DNA from: an uncultured Acidobacteriaceae bacterium
GTDB lineage: Bacteria > Acidobacteriota > Terriglobia > Terriglobales > Acidobacteriaceae
Length of the DNA: 64,000 bases
Assembly (NCBI GenBank): GCA_937879855.1
Contig: CALFMO010000006.1
Location: 496,001 to 560,000 of the forward strand
Reading direction: 5' to 3'
Notes under the pieces: model-generated
The model's input: only the letters and a program-made list of their open reading frames with translations
What the model was told of the DNA's origin: nothing
Database searches by the model: none
Shown here: positions 18,055 through 26,165 of the stretch, in pieces
How the letters are laid out: each line of letters starts with the position of its first letter
How positions within the stretch are numbered: position 1 is the stretch's first letter
Position numbers and translations under genes: made by a program

Positions 18055-19299
18055 ATGAAGATTCTCTGGGTAAAAGCTGGCGGCCTGGTGCCGCCCGATA
18101 CTGGTGGAAAAATCCGGAGCTACAACATCCTGCGCGAGCTTGCACGCCGGCATTCCATTACGTTCTTTTCCTTCTACGCCGCGCACGACCACGACGTTCA
18201 TCCGGAATTGAAGGACGTATTTGATCAGGTTGTGTGCGTGCCGCTCCAGCTTCCCGCACCTAAAAGCGTGGCGGAGATGCGCGACTACGGCATTCGGTTG
18301 CTCTCGGCACAACCATACAGCATCACAAAGTATTGTCGCCCCGAAGTGCGCCGAAGTTTACGAGCGCTGCTCGAGCGGGAAAGTTATGACGTGATCCTCT
18401 GTGATTTTATATTCGCAGCCGGAGTTATCCCGTGGGATTGGCCGGTTGCCAAGGTTCTATTCACCCACAACGTGGAGGCTGCGATTTGGCGACGCCACTA
18501 CGAAGTGGCCAGCAATCCAATCTGGAAAGCGATTTCGTGGCGGGAATGGCGGAAGATGGAAGCCACCGAGCGCAGGTATTTGCATCTTGCCGATCGCGTC
18601 CTCGCAGTTTCTGAGACGGATCGTGACACCTTCGCAGGCTTTCTTGACCCCGGGAAAATAACCGTGATCCCCACCGGCGTGGACGTTGATTATTTTCAAC
18701 CTATGCCTGTGGAGGAAACCTCGACCTCGCTGGTATTCACTGGTTCTATGGATTGGCTTCCGAACGAGGACGGAATTTTTTATTTCGTCGACGATATCCT
18801 TCCGTTAATCAGGCAACAATGTCCGGAGGTGTCCCTGGAAGTCGTGGGGCGAAGTCCTTCCCGCAAGCTACAGGCGCTAGCCGATCGAGAAAAAAGCGTC
18901 CGCCTTACGGGATGGGTGGAAGACATAAGGCCGTTCGTGGCACGGGGCTCGGTTTGCATCGTGCCCCTCCGCATCGGCGGCGGCACCCGGCTAAAAATTT
19001 TTGAAGCCATGGCAATGGGCAAGGCGGTCGTCTCCACATCGGTGGGTGCTGAGGGACTGCCGGTACAGGCCGGGGAGAACATTCTGCTGGCGGACACACC
19101 CAGAGATTTTGCCGATTCCGTAATTTCCCTGCAGCGTGATCCCGGGCAGCGGAAGCGAATGGGCACCTCCGCGAGAGTCATGGTCCAGGAAAAATACAGC
19201 TGGCCCAAAGTCGCCGAGAACTTTGCCCGCACTCTGCACGACGTGGTCGCTGCCAGGCCGGCTCTGAAATCCCGCGAGGTTCAGGCAACTGAGGGATGA
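18055..19299 (+). CDS. GT4 family glycosyltransferase
   Basis: This 414-residue GT-B enzyme has an N-terminal segment KAGGLVPPDTGGKIRSYNIL resembling sugar transferases found with exosortase/EPS loci, a conserved VLFTHNVEAAIWRR and, in the donor domain, VFTGSMDWLPNEDG, IVPLRIGGGTRLKIFEAMA (with the ExxxxxxxE-type donor motif region) and AVVSTSVGAEGL. It probably adds a sugar to a lipid-linked repeat unit on the cytoplasmic face. It follows the methyltransferase-kinase gene by 11 bases and overlaps the formyltransferase-like gene by ATGA, so the three are likely co-translated. Confidence 0.9.
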   Translation: MKILWVKAGGLVPPDTGGKIRSYNILRELARRHSITFFSFYAAHDHDVHPELKDVFDQVVCVPLQLPAPKSVAEMRDYGIRLLSAQPYSITKYCRPEVRRSLRALLERESYDVILCDFIFAAGVIPWDWPVAKVLFTHNVEAAIWRRHYEVASNPIWKAISWREWRKMEATERRYLHLADRVLAVSETDRDTFAGFLDPGKITVIPTGVDVDYFQPMPVEETSTSLVFTGSMDWLPNEDGIFYFVDDILPLIRQQCPEVSLEVVGRSPSRKLQALADREKSVRLTGWVEDIRPFVARGSVCIVPLRIGGGTRLKIFEAMAMGKAVVSTSVGAEGLPVQAGENILLADTPRDFADSVISLQRDPGQRKRMGTSARVMVQEKYSWPKVAENFARTLHDVVAARPALKSREVQATEG

Positions 19300-20084
19300 A
19301 AACACTTCTGATTTGTCACGACGGTGCTGCGTTGGATCAGGTGGTGCTGGCGCGTTGGCTGAATTCGTTCTCCGAGCTGGTGGGAATCGTAGTCATTCGG
19401 GAAAGGCCGGGCCAAATTTGGCGCCGCTTACGGCGCCAAATCAAGCGAATTGGTTTTTTGCGTTTCCTCGATGCATTGGCATTTCGGCTGTATTACCGTC
19501 TATTTCTTTTCGGCAAAGACCAGCGATGGGAGAGCCAAGAGGTCCGTCAGAAGTGCCTGATCTATGGGGACGTTCCTTCAGCTATCCCGATATTTAGAAC
19601 GCCAAGCCCAAATACACCGGAAACTGAAGCCTTCATCAAGAGCCTGAAGCCGGATGTCATGGTGGCGCGCTGCAAAATGTTGCTGAAAGAAAGCATTTTT
19701 TCGATTGCTTCCAAGGGCACATTGGTGATGCATCCGGGAATTTGCCCTGAGTACCGGAATTCTCACGGGTGTTTCTGGGCACTTGCCAATCGCGATATGG
19801 ATAAAGTTGGCATGACGCTGCTCAGAATTGACAAGGGAGTCGATACCGGGCCGCAATTCGGCTACTACACCTATCCTTTCGACGAAGTGCATGAATCCCA
19901 TATTGTGATTCAGCACCGGGTTGTTCTGGAGAATCTCGACGCTCTCCGCGACAAGCTTCTTGAGATCTATAAAGGGACTGCCATTCCGCTGGAAATTTCC
20001 GGACGACCGTCGGCTACCTGGGGGCAACCCTGGCTGACGAAATACCTTCAATGGAAACGTGCAGCGAAAAGGAGTCTCCATTGA
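19296..20084 (+). CDS. Formyltransferase-like protein (Formyl_trans_N fold)
   Basis: This 262-residue protein resembles 10-formyl-THF-dependent transferases such as methionyl-tRNA or sugar-amine formyltransferases. The core is MVARCKMLLKESIF, then LVMHPGICPEYRNSHGCFWAL and IDKGVDTGPQFGYY. His and Asp of the usual Asn-His-Asp triad can be seen (MHPG; GVDTGP), but the position two residues before the His, normally Asn, is Val. Activity as a formyltransferase is therefore doubtful. Its start overlaps the GT4 stop (ATGA), and it overlaps the deacetylase start. A role in N-acylation of an amino sugar would fit the neighbours. Confidence 0.8.
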   Translation: MKTLLICHDGAALDQVVLARWLNSFSELVGIVVIRERPGQIWRRLRRQIKRIGFLRFLDALAFRLYYRLFLFGKDQRWESQEVRQKCLIYGDVPSAIPIFRTPSPNTPETEAFIKSLKPDVMVARCKMLLKESIFSIASKGTLVMHPGICPEYRNSHGCFWALANRDMDKVGMTLLRIDKGVDTGPQFGYYTYPFDEVHESHIVIQHRVVLENLDALRDKLLEIYKGTAIPLEISGRPSATWGQPWLTKYLQWKRAAKRSLH

Positions 20085-20869
20085 GAGCTGCTTGTTTGCT
20101 CTATCACGATGTCATCGAGAATGGAGACTGGGACTCCAGCGGATTCGTCGGTCCGGGAACGGCGAAATACAAATTGAGCCGCGCTGAGTTCGAAGCCCAT
20201 CTGGCGGCAGTCGCGAAGGTTCGCAATCTCCCTGCCCGCACCGCGCATGAGCTCGCCGACATGAAAGAAGAATTTCCTTTTCTTCTGACCTTTGATGACG
20301 GTGGGGAGAGTGCTGCCACCTGCATCGCTGAACTGCTCGACGCACACGGGTGGCGTGGGCACTTTTTTGTTACCGCAGGGCAAATTGGCAATCGGGGATT
20401 TTTAAACACCGAACAGATTCGCGGCCTGAGGAAAAGGGGGCATGTGATTGGCAGCCACTCGTTTTCGCACCCGCAGAGGATGTCACACTGCAGCCAGAAG
20501 GAATTAACCGAGGAGTGGACGCGGAGCGTCCAGACGCTGTCAGACATTCTGGGAGAACCTGTGGATACGGCTTCCGTCCCGGGAGGCTATTATTCAAGTC
20601 GAGTCGCCGAAACGGCTGCCGCAGCAGGCGTGCACGTGCTCTTTAATTCGGAACCCACAACTGCGGTGCATAATGTTATGGGCTGCACGGTGGTTGGCCG
20701 TTTTAACATCTTCCGCGGTATGCCCCCTAACATTTCAGGCGAACTGGTTTCAGTTCGAGCGGGAGCGCGAACGAAGCAATGGCTCTTTTGGAACTTAAAG
20801 AAAATCGCCAAGCGATCGGCAGGGCGGCCTTACCTGGCGGCTCGCCGATGGCTTCTGCGAAAGGGGTAA
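20081..20869 (+). CDS. Polysaccharide deacetylase (NodB/CE4 family)
   Basis: The protein has LRAACLLYHDVIE at its N-terminus, CE4 motif 1 FLLTFDDGGESAA, motif 2 VIGSHSFSHPQRM and a later VPGGYYSSRVAETA strand. It is about 262 residues with no signal peptide. The TTG at 20081 is preferred: GGAG at 20071-20074 lies six bases before it, it overlaps the previous stop (TTGA), and the protein then starts at the domain. An ATG at 20051 would add ten residues and overlap more. With the deacetylase at 12366 this gives two CE4 enzymes in the modification region. Confidence 0.87.
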   Translation: MRAACLLYHDVIENGDWDSSGFVGPGTAKYKLSRAEFEAHLAAVAKVRNLPARTAHELADMKEEFPFLLTFDDGGESAATCIAELLDAHGWRGHFFVTAGQIGNRGFLNTEQIRGLRKRGHVIGSHSFSHPQRMSHCSQKELTEEWTRSVQTLSDILGEPVDTASVPGGYYSSRVAETAAAAGVHVLFNSEPTTAVHNVMGCTVVGRFNIFRGMPPNISGELVSVRAGARTKQWLFWNLKKIAKRSAGRPYLAARRWLLRKG

Positions 20870-20891
20870 CCCAGGGTTATCAGCCGCTTGT

Positions 20892-22262
20892 ATGAAACAT
20901 TTCCTTCGCTGGTTCACGATACTGACTCTGAGCGTTGCTGCCGTGGCGCAAGTCCCAGCGAACGTACGCGCCCAATCCAACAATGGCAAGTGTGGGCCGC
21001 CGGAATATTGCGCAGCTACCGACCGGCGAGTTCAGCCCTATCCTGACAAGCCTCCAGCAATTGGATCGGCCGGATCCATTATCAGCGATCCAACTTTCGG
21101 ATCACGCATCCTGCGCGTAACGGACGGGAGATCGGATCCAGTAGAGGCTGGACGCTCGGTTTACACCCCTTCTTCCGCGGAACAGGTTTCCTGGAACAAA
21201 GACTCGACAATGTTCTACGTAACCACATCGGGGGGCTCGTTTCTGCTCTACGACTTCGACCCCGCAATGATGAAAGCACGTCCAGCGAGGAACCCGAATT
21301 TGAGTTGGGGCGGCGAACCCCAATTCAGCTTCCAGCAGCCGAACATACTCTATGGATTGAATGAGCGCGTCTTTGAACAGTACGACGCACGCAGTGGCCG
21401 GACAACAAAGATTAATAACCCTTCCAAGTGCGTGAAACTTACATCGAGCGACTATGGAAGCTCGATCACGGTCAGCGCTGATGACAATCGCTTCATGGAA
21501 ACCTTGGGACCGCAACAGGACGAATATTACATGGTCTATATTTACGACCGAACCAAGGGATGCCGCTGGCTGAACACGCGCACTGGCGAAGTCGGCGGGC
21601 AGTGGGGACCCACGGGTACGATTTCGGCTCCCGACCGCCTCTTGTTGCATAACGCCCGCATGTCAAAATCTGGAAAGTTCGTGGACATGAGACCAGGCCG
21701 CAGTCTGGTCGGCCATGACTGGGTGCTTTGGGAAGTGGACACTCTGAATGTGCAAGCCTGCCCCCGGGCTTGCGGCGGACACCAGGTGCTGGGCTACTCG
21801 CACGTTCTGGCTGCACCTGCTATGGGCCATCCCATGGACCTGTGGTCGAGGCCGCTAAATAATTTGGCGAGCACAACTCCGCTAATCAGCGGCCTGCAAC
21901 CTGACAAGGGACCTTGGTACGATTCTCATCTCACATGGAACAATGTGAATCCGGATGATTCCGCCCCGGTGTGCTTTTCGACTTACCAACCGACCAACCC
22001 GGACAAGCCCGGGGCTGCTTTGGTGGTGGCCGGTCCCTGGGAAAATGAAATCGATTGCGCGCGGACGGATGGGAAGGCGTCGACGGTTTGGCGTTTTGCG
22101 CATACCTACAGCACGGCCCGCAACGGCTTCTGGTCAACTCCGCGGGGAAATGTCTCGCAGGATGGACGCTTCTTCATGTTCACATCCGACTGGGAAGACG
22201 AACTTGGAAAAACACCGAATGGCGAATATCGGACGGATGTTTTCGTGGTCGAGCTGAAATGA
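20892..22262 (+). CDS. Secreted propeller-like protein, paralogue of the lipoprotein C-terminal module
   Basis: This 456-residue protein has a classical signal peptide (MKHFLRWFTILTLSVAAVAQ, cleavage probably after NVRA) and no lipobox. The mature part matches residues from about 335 of the 9012-11381 protein along its whole length: CGPPEYC, DPTFGSRILRVTDG, VSWNKDST, DRLLLHNARMSKSGKF, ACGGHQVLGYSH, HLTWNNVNPDD and the end DVFVVELK. Spaced SDW/WNxDxT motifs and Asp/Trp-rich strands suggest a beta-propeller, but I did not recognise a named family. It ends an apparent operon of glycan-modifying genes, which suggests an extracellular polysaccharide-related role. Confidence 0.83.
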   Translation: MKHFLRWFTILTLSVAAVAQVPANVRAQSNNGKCGPPEYCAATDRRVQPYPDKPPAIGSAGSIISDPTFGSRILRVTDGRSDPVEAGRSVYTPSSAEQVSWNKDSTMFYVTTSGGSFLLYDFDPAMMKARPARNPNLSWGGEPQFSFQQPNILYGLNERVFEQYDARSGRTTKINNPSKCVKLTSSDYGSSITVSADDNRFMETLGPQQDEYYMVYIYDRTKGCRWLNTRTGEVGGQWGPTGTISAPDRLLLHNARMSKSGKFVDMRPGRSLVGHDWVLWEVDTLNVQACPRACGGHQVLGYSHVLAAPAMGHPMDLWSRPLNNLASTTPLISGLQPDKGPWYDSHLTWNNVNPDDSAPVCFSTYQPTNPDKPGAALVVAGPWENEIDCARTDGKASTVWRFAHTYSTARNGFWSTPRGNVSQDGRFFMFTSDWEDELGKTPNGEYRTDVFVVELK

Positions 22263-22301
22263 GGCCTGGGAAGATCGTTTAGAACCGGCGCGGGAGAATC
22301 C

Positions 22302-23624
22302 CTACCAGCAAATCCCCTGATAAGAGGCGCCTGTCGTGGGTCGGCCCGCCACCGCCAAATTGATGAGATCGATCACGATCTGATCACGACCCAGGCAGCC
22401 GGCCAACTGGTCTTTGTCAACCTTGGTGGCGATGACCACAACCTCACCACCTCGTACTACTTCTTCAAGATCGGCGGAAAGCAAAGAACCAATGTGGGGA
22501 ATGACTTCCTCAATATACTGGCGATTCGATCCGGCCAAGCGCCCCAGGGACACGTCTCGATCCCAAACCCGGACCTGAATGCCCTCGCCTAGCAGTCGTT
22601 TGATCATCTGCACCTGGGGACTCTCTCGAAGGTCATCGGTCCCGGACTTGAAACTTAGCCCGAGAAACGAAATTTTTCTCTTATTGGTCCGCAATACCGC
22701 ATCCACAGCTCGATCGATGTGCAGCGTGTTGCTTGGCAGAACCGACTCCAGAAGAGGCAGCCCCAAGTCGAGTTCTTTGGCGCGATGCGACAGGGCACGC
22801 AAATCCTTGGGGAGACATGATCCGCCAAAAGCGAATCCCGGCGAGAGATAAGCTGGTGAAATATTCAACTTAGTATCGGAGGTGTAGATTTTCGTGACCG
22901 TCTCAGTATCGACTCCCAGGCTCTTACACAGCGTACCAACCTCGTTCGCAAATCCAATTTTCACCGCATGGAATGCGTTGCACACGTACTTCACCATCTC
23001 AGCCACCGGAATGCTGGTCTCGTAGACCGGGCTGGAGATGGTTTTATAGAGTTGACGCGCCAAGGCGAGATGCGCCGGATCCTGCGCGCCGAGCACAGTG
23101 TAAGGAGGTTGAAGAAAATCAGCGACCGCGCTGCCTTCGCGCATGAATTCGGGGTGATAGCAAACAGCGAAATCCTTGCCTGCGCGGAGACCGCTGGCCT
23201 TCTCGACCGTCGGAATGACCAGCGATTCAGTGGTACCGGGCAGGACCGTGCTGCGCAGCACGATTACGTGGTAGGAATTTTTCTGTTTCAGGGCGGCGCC
23301 GATCTCATGCACCACTCGTTCAACATAGCCCAGATCGAGCTTGCCGCTGCGCAAACTGGGAGTGCCGACGCAGACAAAAGAAATTTCAGAATTACGGATT
23401 GCCTCAACGGAGTCAGTAGTGGCATGCAGCAGCCCAGCCCGATGCCCCTCCGCCACCAATTCGCTCATGCGCGCTTCAATGATGGGACTCCGGCCTGCGG
23501 CCATCATCTCGATTTTGGCGGGGTTAACGTCGACCCCTATCACCCGATGCCCCACGTGAGCAAAGCATGCCGCGCTCACCGAACCCACGTAACCCATACC
23601 AAACACGCTGATCGATAACCCCAA
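22302..23624 (-). CDS. UDP-glucose/GDP-mannose 6-dehydrogenase
   Basis: This 440-residue protein oxidises a nucleotide hexose to the uronic acid in two NAD-dependent steps. Evidence: N-terminal Rossmann ISVFGMGYVGSVSAACFAHVG, VGTPS with ERVVHEIG, the middle-domain FANEVGTLCKSLGVD, and catalytic Cys in FAFGGSCLPKDLRAL. The C-terminal nucleotide-binding domain contains KISFLGLSFKSGTDDLRESP. Overall resemblance is to the GDP-mannose dehydrogenase (AlgD) side of the family, but UDP-glucose cannot be excluded. It supplies a uronic acid donor, which fits the neighbouring heparinase-like gene and the amidotransferases. Confidence 0.92.
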   Translation of the reverse strand: MGLSISVFGMGYVGSVSAACFAHVGHRVIGVDVNPAKIEMMAAGRSPIIEARMSELVAEGHRAGLLHATTDSVEAIRNSEISFVCVGTPSLRSGKLDLGYVERVVHEIGAALKQKNSYHVIVLRSTVLPGTTESLVIPTVEKASGLRAGKDFAVCYHPEFMREGSAVADFLQPPYTVLGAQDPAHLALARQLYKTISSPVYETSIPVAEMVKYVCNAFHAVKIGFANEVGTLCKSLGVDTETVTKIYTSDTKLNISPAYLSPGFAFGGSCLPKDLRALSHRAKELDLGLPLLESVLPSNTLHIDRAVDAVLRTNKRKISFLGLSFKSGTDDLRESPQVQMIKRLLGEGIQVRVWDRDVSLGRLAGSNRQYIEEVIPHIGSLLSADLEEVVRGGEVVVIATKVDKDQLAGCLGRDQIVIDLINLAVAGRPTTGASYQGICW

Positions 23625-23778
23625 GCTTTAGTTCCTCCAAGGCATCAATGCCGCGTCAAACGCGAGTTTCTAGTATGCCAGTTTTTTGGCCGATTCGAGG
23701 GTGACCAAGGTTTTCTTCCCCACAAATGTTCCTTATCTCGATTGGAGTATACCGGGAACTTGAGGATAAACTCTGGAT

Positions 23779-26154
23779 GTGGCCGTCAGCGGAAGAAGAA
23801 TCTGGTCAGCTTTGTCGAACATGAGTTGGAACGAACTCGAGACTCGTGTGCGCCAGGAAGTCTCCAAGCGGTTGGATGTCACGTTGTCGAAAATCGGCGT
23901 CCAACCGGGACGAAACGGACTCAATAGCACTTCCGGCCTTCCCGGGAACTTTTTCTTTTCCGCGAACGAACTTTCACAGCGCGTTGTCCTGCTGAGAGAA
24001 CACTTGCCGGACGAGGCGGAGGAGATTGTGGCGGAAGCAAAGGAAATTTGCCGCCATCGTTTCCGGCTGTTGGGGTACCGAGACGTCGACTATGGCGCCG
24101 AAATCGACTGGCATCTCGATGCGGTGCATGGAATGCGCTCACCGCTCATACCCTGGTTCAAAATCAACTTTCTCGATTTTGCCCAGGTCGGCGATCATAA
24201 GATCACCTGGGAGTTGAGTCGACACCAGCATTTGGTCACATTGGCGAAGGCCTGGCTGCTTACCGGACAAGAGGCATACGCGCAGGAAAGTCTCGCGCAG
24301 TGGTATTCGTGGCAGCGTGCCAATCACTATCCGCTTGGAGTGAATTGGGCAAGCAGCCTTGAGGTAGCATTCCGCAGCCTGTCCTGGATTTGGCTGCTGC
24401 ATCTGCTGGCGGAGTGTCCTGCGGCGACGGACAGTTTCCAGAATGACCTTGTTCATGCCTTGGCATTGAACGGCCGCCATATTGAGCGATACCTCTCCAC
24501 TTATTTTTCTCCGAACACGCATCTGCTGGGAGAGGCGGTGGCGCTGTTTTTTATCGGAACGCTTTGTCCGCAAATTTCGGCTGCCGACGACTGGAAAAAG
24601 AAGGGCTGGAAAATTGTTCAGGAAGAGATTATCCGGCAGGTGCGACCGGACGGCGTTTACTTTGAGCAATCGCTGTACTATCACGTCTATGCGCTTGATT
24701 TTTTCCTGCACGCCCGCTTATTGGCCATGCGAAATGGGATTGACAGCCCTCAGGGCTTCGATCCTACTCTTCACAAGATGCTGGCGGTGATCGAGGCGCT
24801 TGCACAAGCCGCGCCTCCAGACGGCTTTGGCGACGATGATGGCGGGAGAGTTTTCAATCCGCGACGCAATCGCGCTGAACATATGACGGATCCACTAGCG
24901 ATTGGAGCTGCGCTTTTTCACGACGATAGCCTTCGGGCCAGGGCGCCCCTAACCGAAGAGGCGATTTGGCTGTTCGGAGAACAGGCGCTAGTTTCCACCG
25001 CACAACAAGCGGAATCGCGTTCTTGCACATCTCAGTCTTTCCAGGACGGAGGGCTTTTCGTCGCGGGAAGTTCAGAGCCATTTCCGCAGCAGATGGTCAT
25101 TGACGCTGGGCCACAGGGCGCCGGACGCAGCGGCCACGGCCACGCGGATGCGTTGAGCATCAAATTGGCTTTCGGCGGCCGCCGCTGGCTCGTCGATCCG
25201 GGAACATATTGCTACATCGGCAGCGGCAATGAGCGGAACGCGTTTCGCGGAACACGCGCGCATAACACTCTGGTGGTTGATGGCATCGATCAGGCAGAAG
25301 CCGCCGGCCCTTTTGCCTGGAGCGCGGTTCCAGATACTCAGGCGGACTTGTGGACTGTTGGACGCACGTTCACCTTATTTGCGGGATCTCATTCCGGCTA
25401 TGAGCGGCTGCCGGAACCGGTGCGCCACCGGCGGTTCGTATTTCATTTGAACGGCAACTTCTGGCTTGTGCGCGATGTGGCTGAGGGAAAAGGCTCGCAT
25501 CTCCTCGAAATCTTCTGGCATTTTGCTCCGGAGGTCGAGGTCGTACCGGACGCCAACAATTTTATTGCCGCTTCAACGTCGGACAGTCCGGGAGCATCAA
25601 AGCGTCTCGCGCTTGTTCCGGTCGGCGATGCGCAATGGAAATCAGAGTTATTCTCGGAGCATGTCTCGCCGGCTTATGGCGCGAAGCTGAGTGCGCCTGT
25701 GGTGCGCTACCGGGCGCGGGTTGGACTTCCAGCAGAGCATGCAGTTCTGCTCGCCCCCACGGTTGGAGCGCCGAAAGAAGCCGGATCATTTACGCGCGAA
25801 CAACGCCAGCCCGAGGCCGCCGCAGCGCCGGGAGCAGCCTACCGTTATGAGGACGACGGTGCGAGGCACTGGATGATTTTTGATCAAGGGCAGCGAGGTA
25901 CATGGCACTTTGGTCCGTGGACGAGTAATGCGAGGTTCCTATATTTTTGTGTGAGGAACCAGCGAGTGGAGCATCTGGTATTTTGCGGGGGAAGTTTCGC
26001 GCAGTTCCGAGGTGAGGAACTGATCTCGCATGATTCGACTCTACAATCCCTGGAATGGACGAACCGAAGTGGCCAACGTCAATTGTCCTGCTCCGATGAG
26101 GCTGCTGCTCGATCTTTTACCGCGAGCCTGCTCGATTCAGAAATTGTGATTTAA
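23779..26154 (+). CDS. Heparinase II/III-family protein
   Basis: This 791-residue protein has an N-terminal alpha-helical toroid (MSWNELETRVRQEVSKR, FEVA/LEVAFRSLSWIW) and a C-terminal beta-sandwich domain with GHGHADALSIKLAFGGRRWL and GTRAHNTLVVDG, the His-containing signature of the family. Members lyse uronic-acid polysaccharides or occur in EPS operons with a maturation role; no clear signal peptide is seen, as in many EPS-operon members. The GTG at 23779 was kept; an ATG at 23821 would remove 14 residues and neither has a strong ribosome binding site. It is 11 bases before asnB on the same strand and divergent from the nucleotide-sugar dehydrogenase. Confidence 0.88.
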   Translation: MAVSGRRIWSALSNMSWNELETRVRQEVSKRLDVTLSKIGVQPGRNGLNSTSGLPGNFFFSANELSQRVVLLREHLPDEAEEIVAEAKEICRHRFRLLGYRDVDYGAEIDWHLDAVHGMRSPLIPWFKINFLDFAQVGDHKITWELSRHQHLVTLAKAWLLTGQEAYAQESLAQWYSWQRANHYPLGVNWASSLEVAFRSLSWIWLLHLLAECPAATDSFQNDLVHALALNGRHIERYLSTYFSPNTHLLGEAVALFFIGTLCPQISAADDWKKKGWKIVQEEIIRQVRPDGVYFEQSLYYHVYALDFFLHARLLAMRNGIDSPQGFDPTLHKMLAVIEALAQAAPPDGFGDDDGGRVFNPRRNRAEHMTDPLAIGAALFHDDSLRARAPLTEEAIWLFGEQALVSTAQQAESRSCTSQSFQDGGLFVAGSSEPFPQQMVIDAGPQGAGRSGHGHADALSIKLAFGGRRWLVDPGTYCYIGSGNERNAFRGTRAHNTLVVDGIDQAEAAGPFAWSAVPDTQADLWTVGRTFTLFAGSHSGYERLPEPVRHRRFVFHLNGNFWLVRDVAEGKGSHLLEIFWHFAPEVEVVPDANNFIAASTSDSPGASKRLALVPVGDAQWKSELFSEHVSPAYGAKLSAPVVRYRARVGLPAEHAVLLAPTVGAPKEAGSFTREQRQPEAAAAPGAAYRYEDDGARHWMIFDQGQRGTWHFGPWTSNARFLYFCVRNQRVEHLVFCGGSFAQFRGEELISHDSTLQSLEWTNRSGQRQLSCSDEAAARSFTASLLDSEIVI

Positions 26155-26165
26155 AGAATAAGCAA

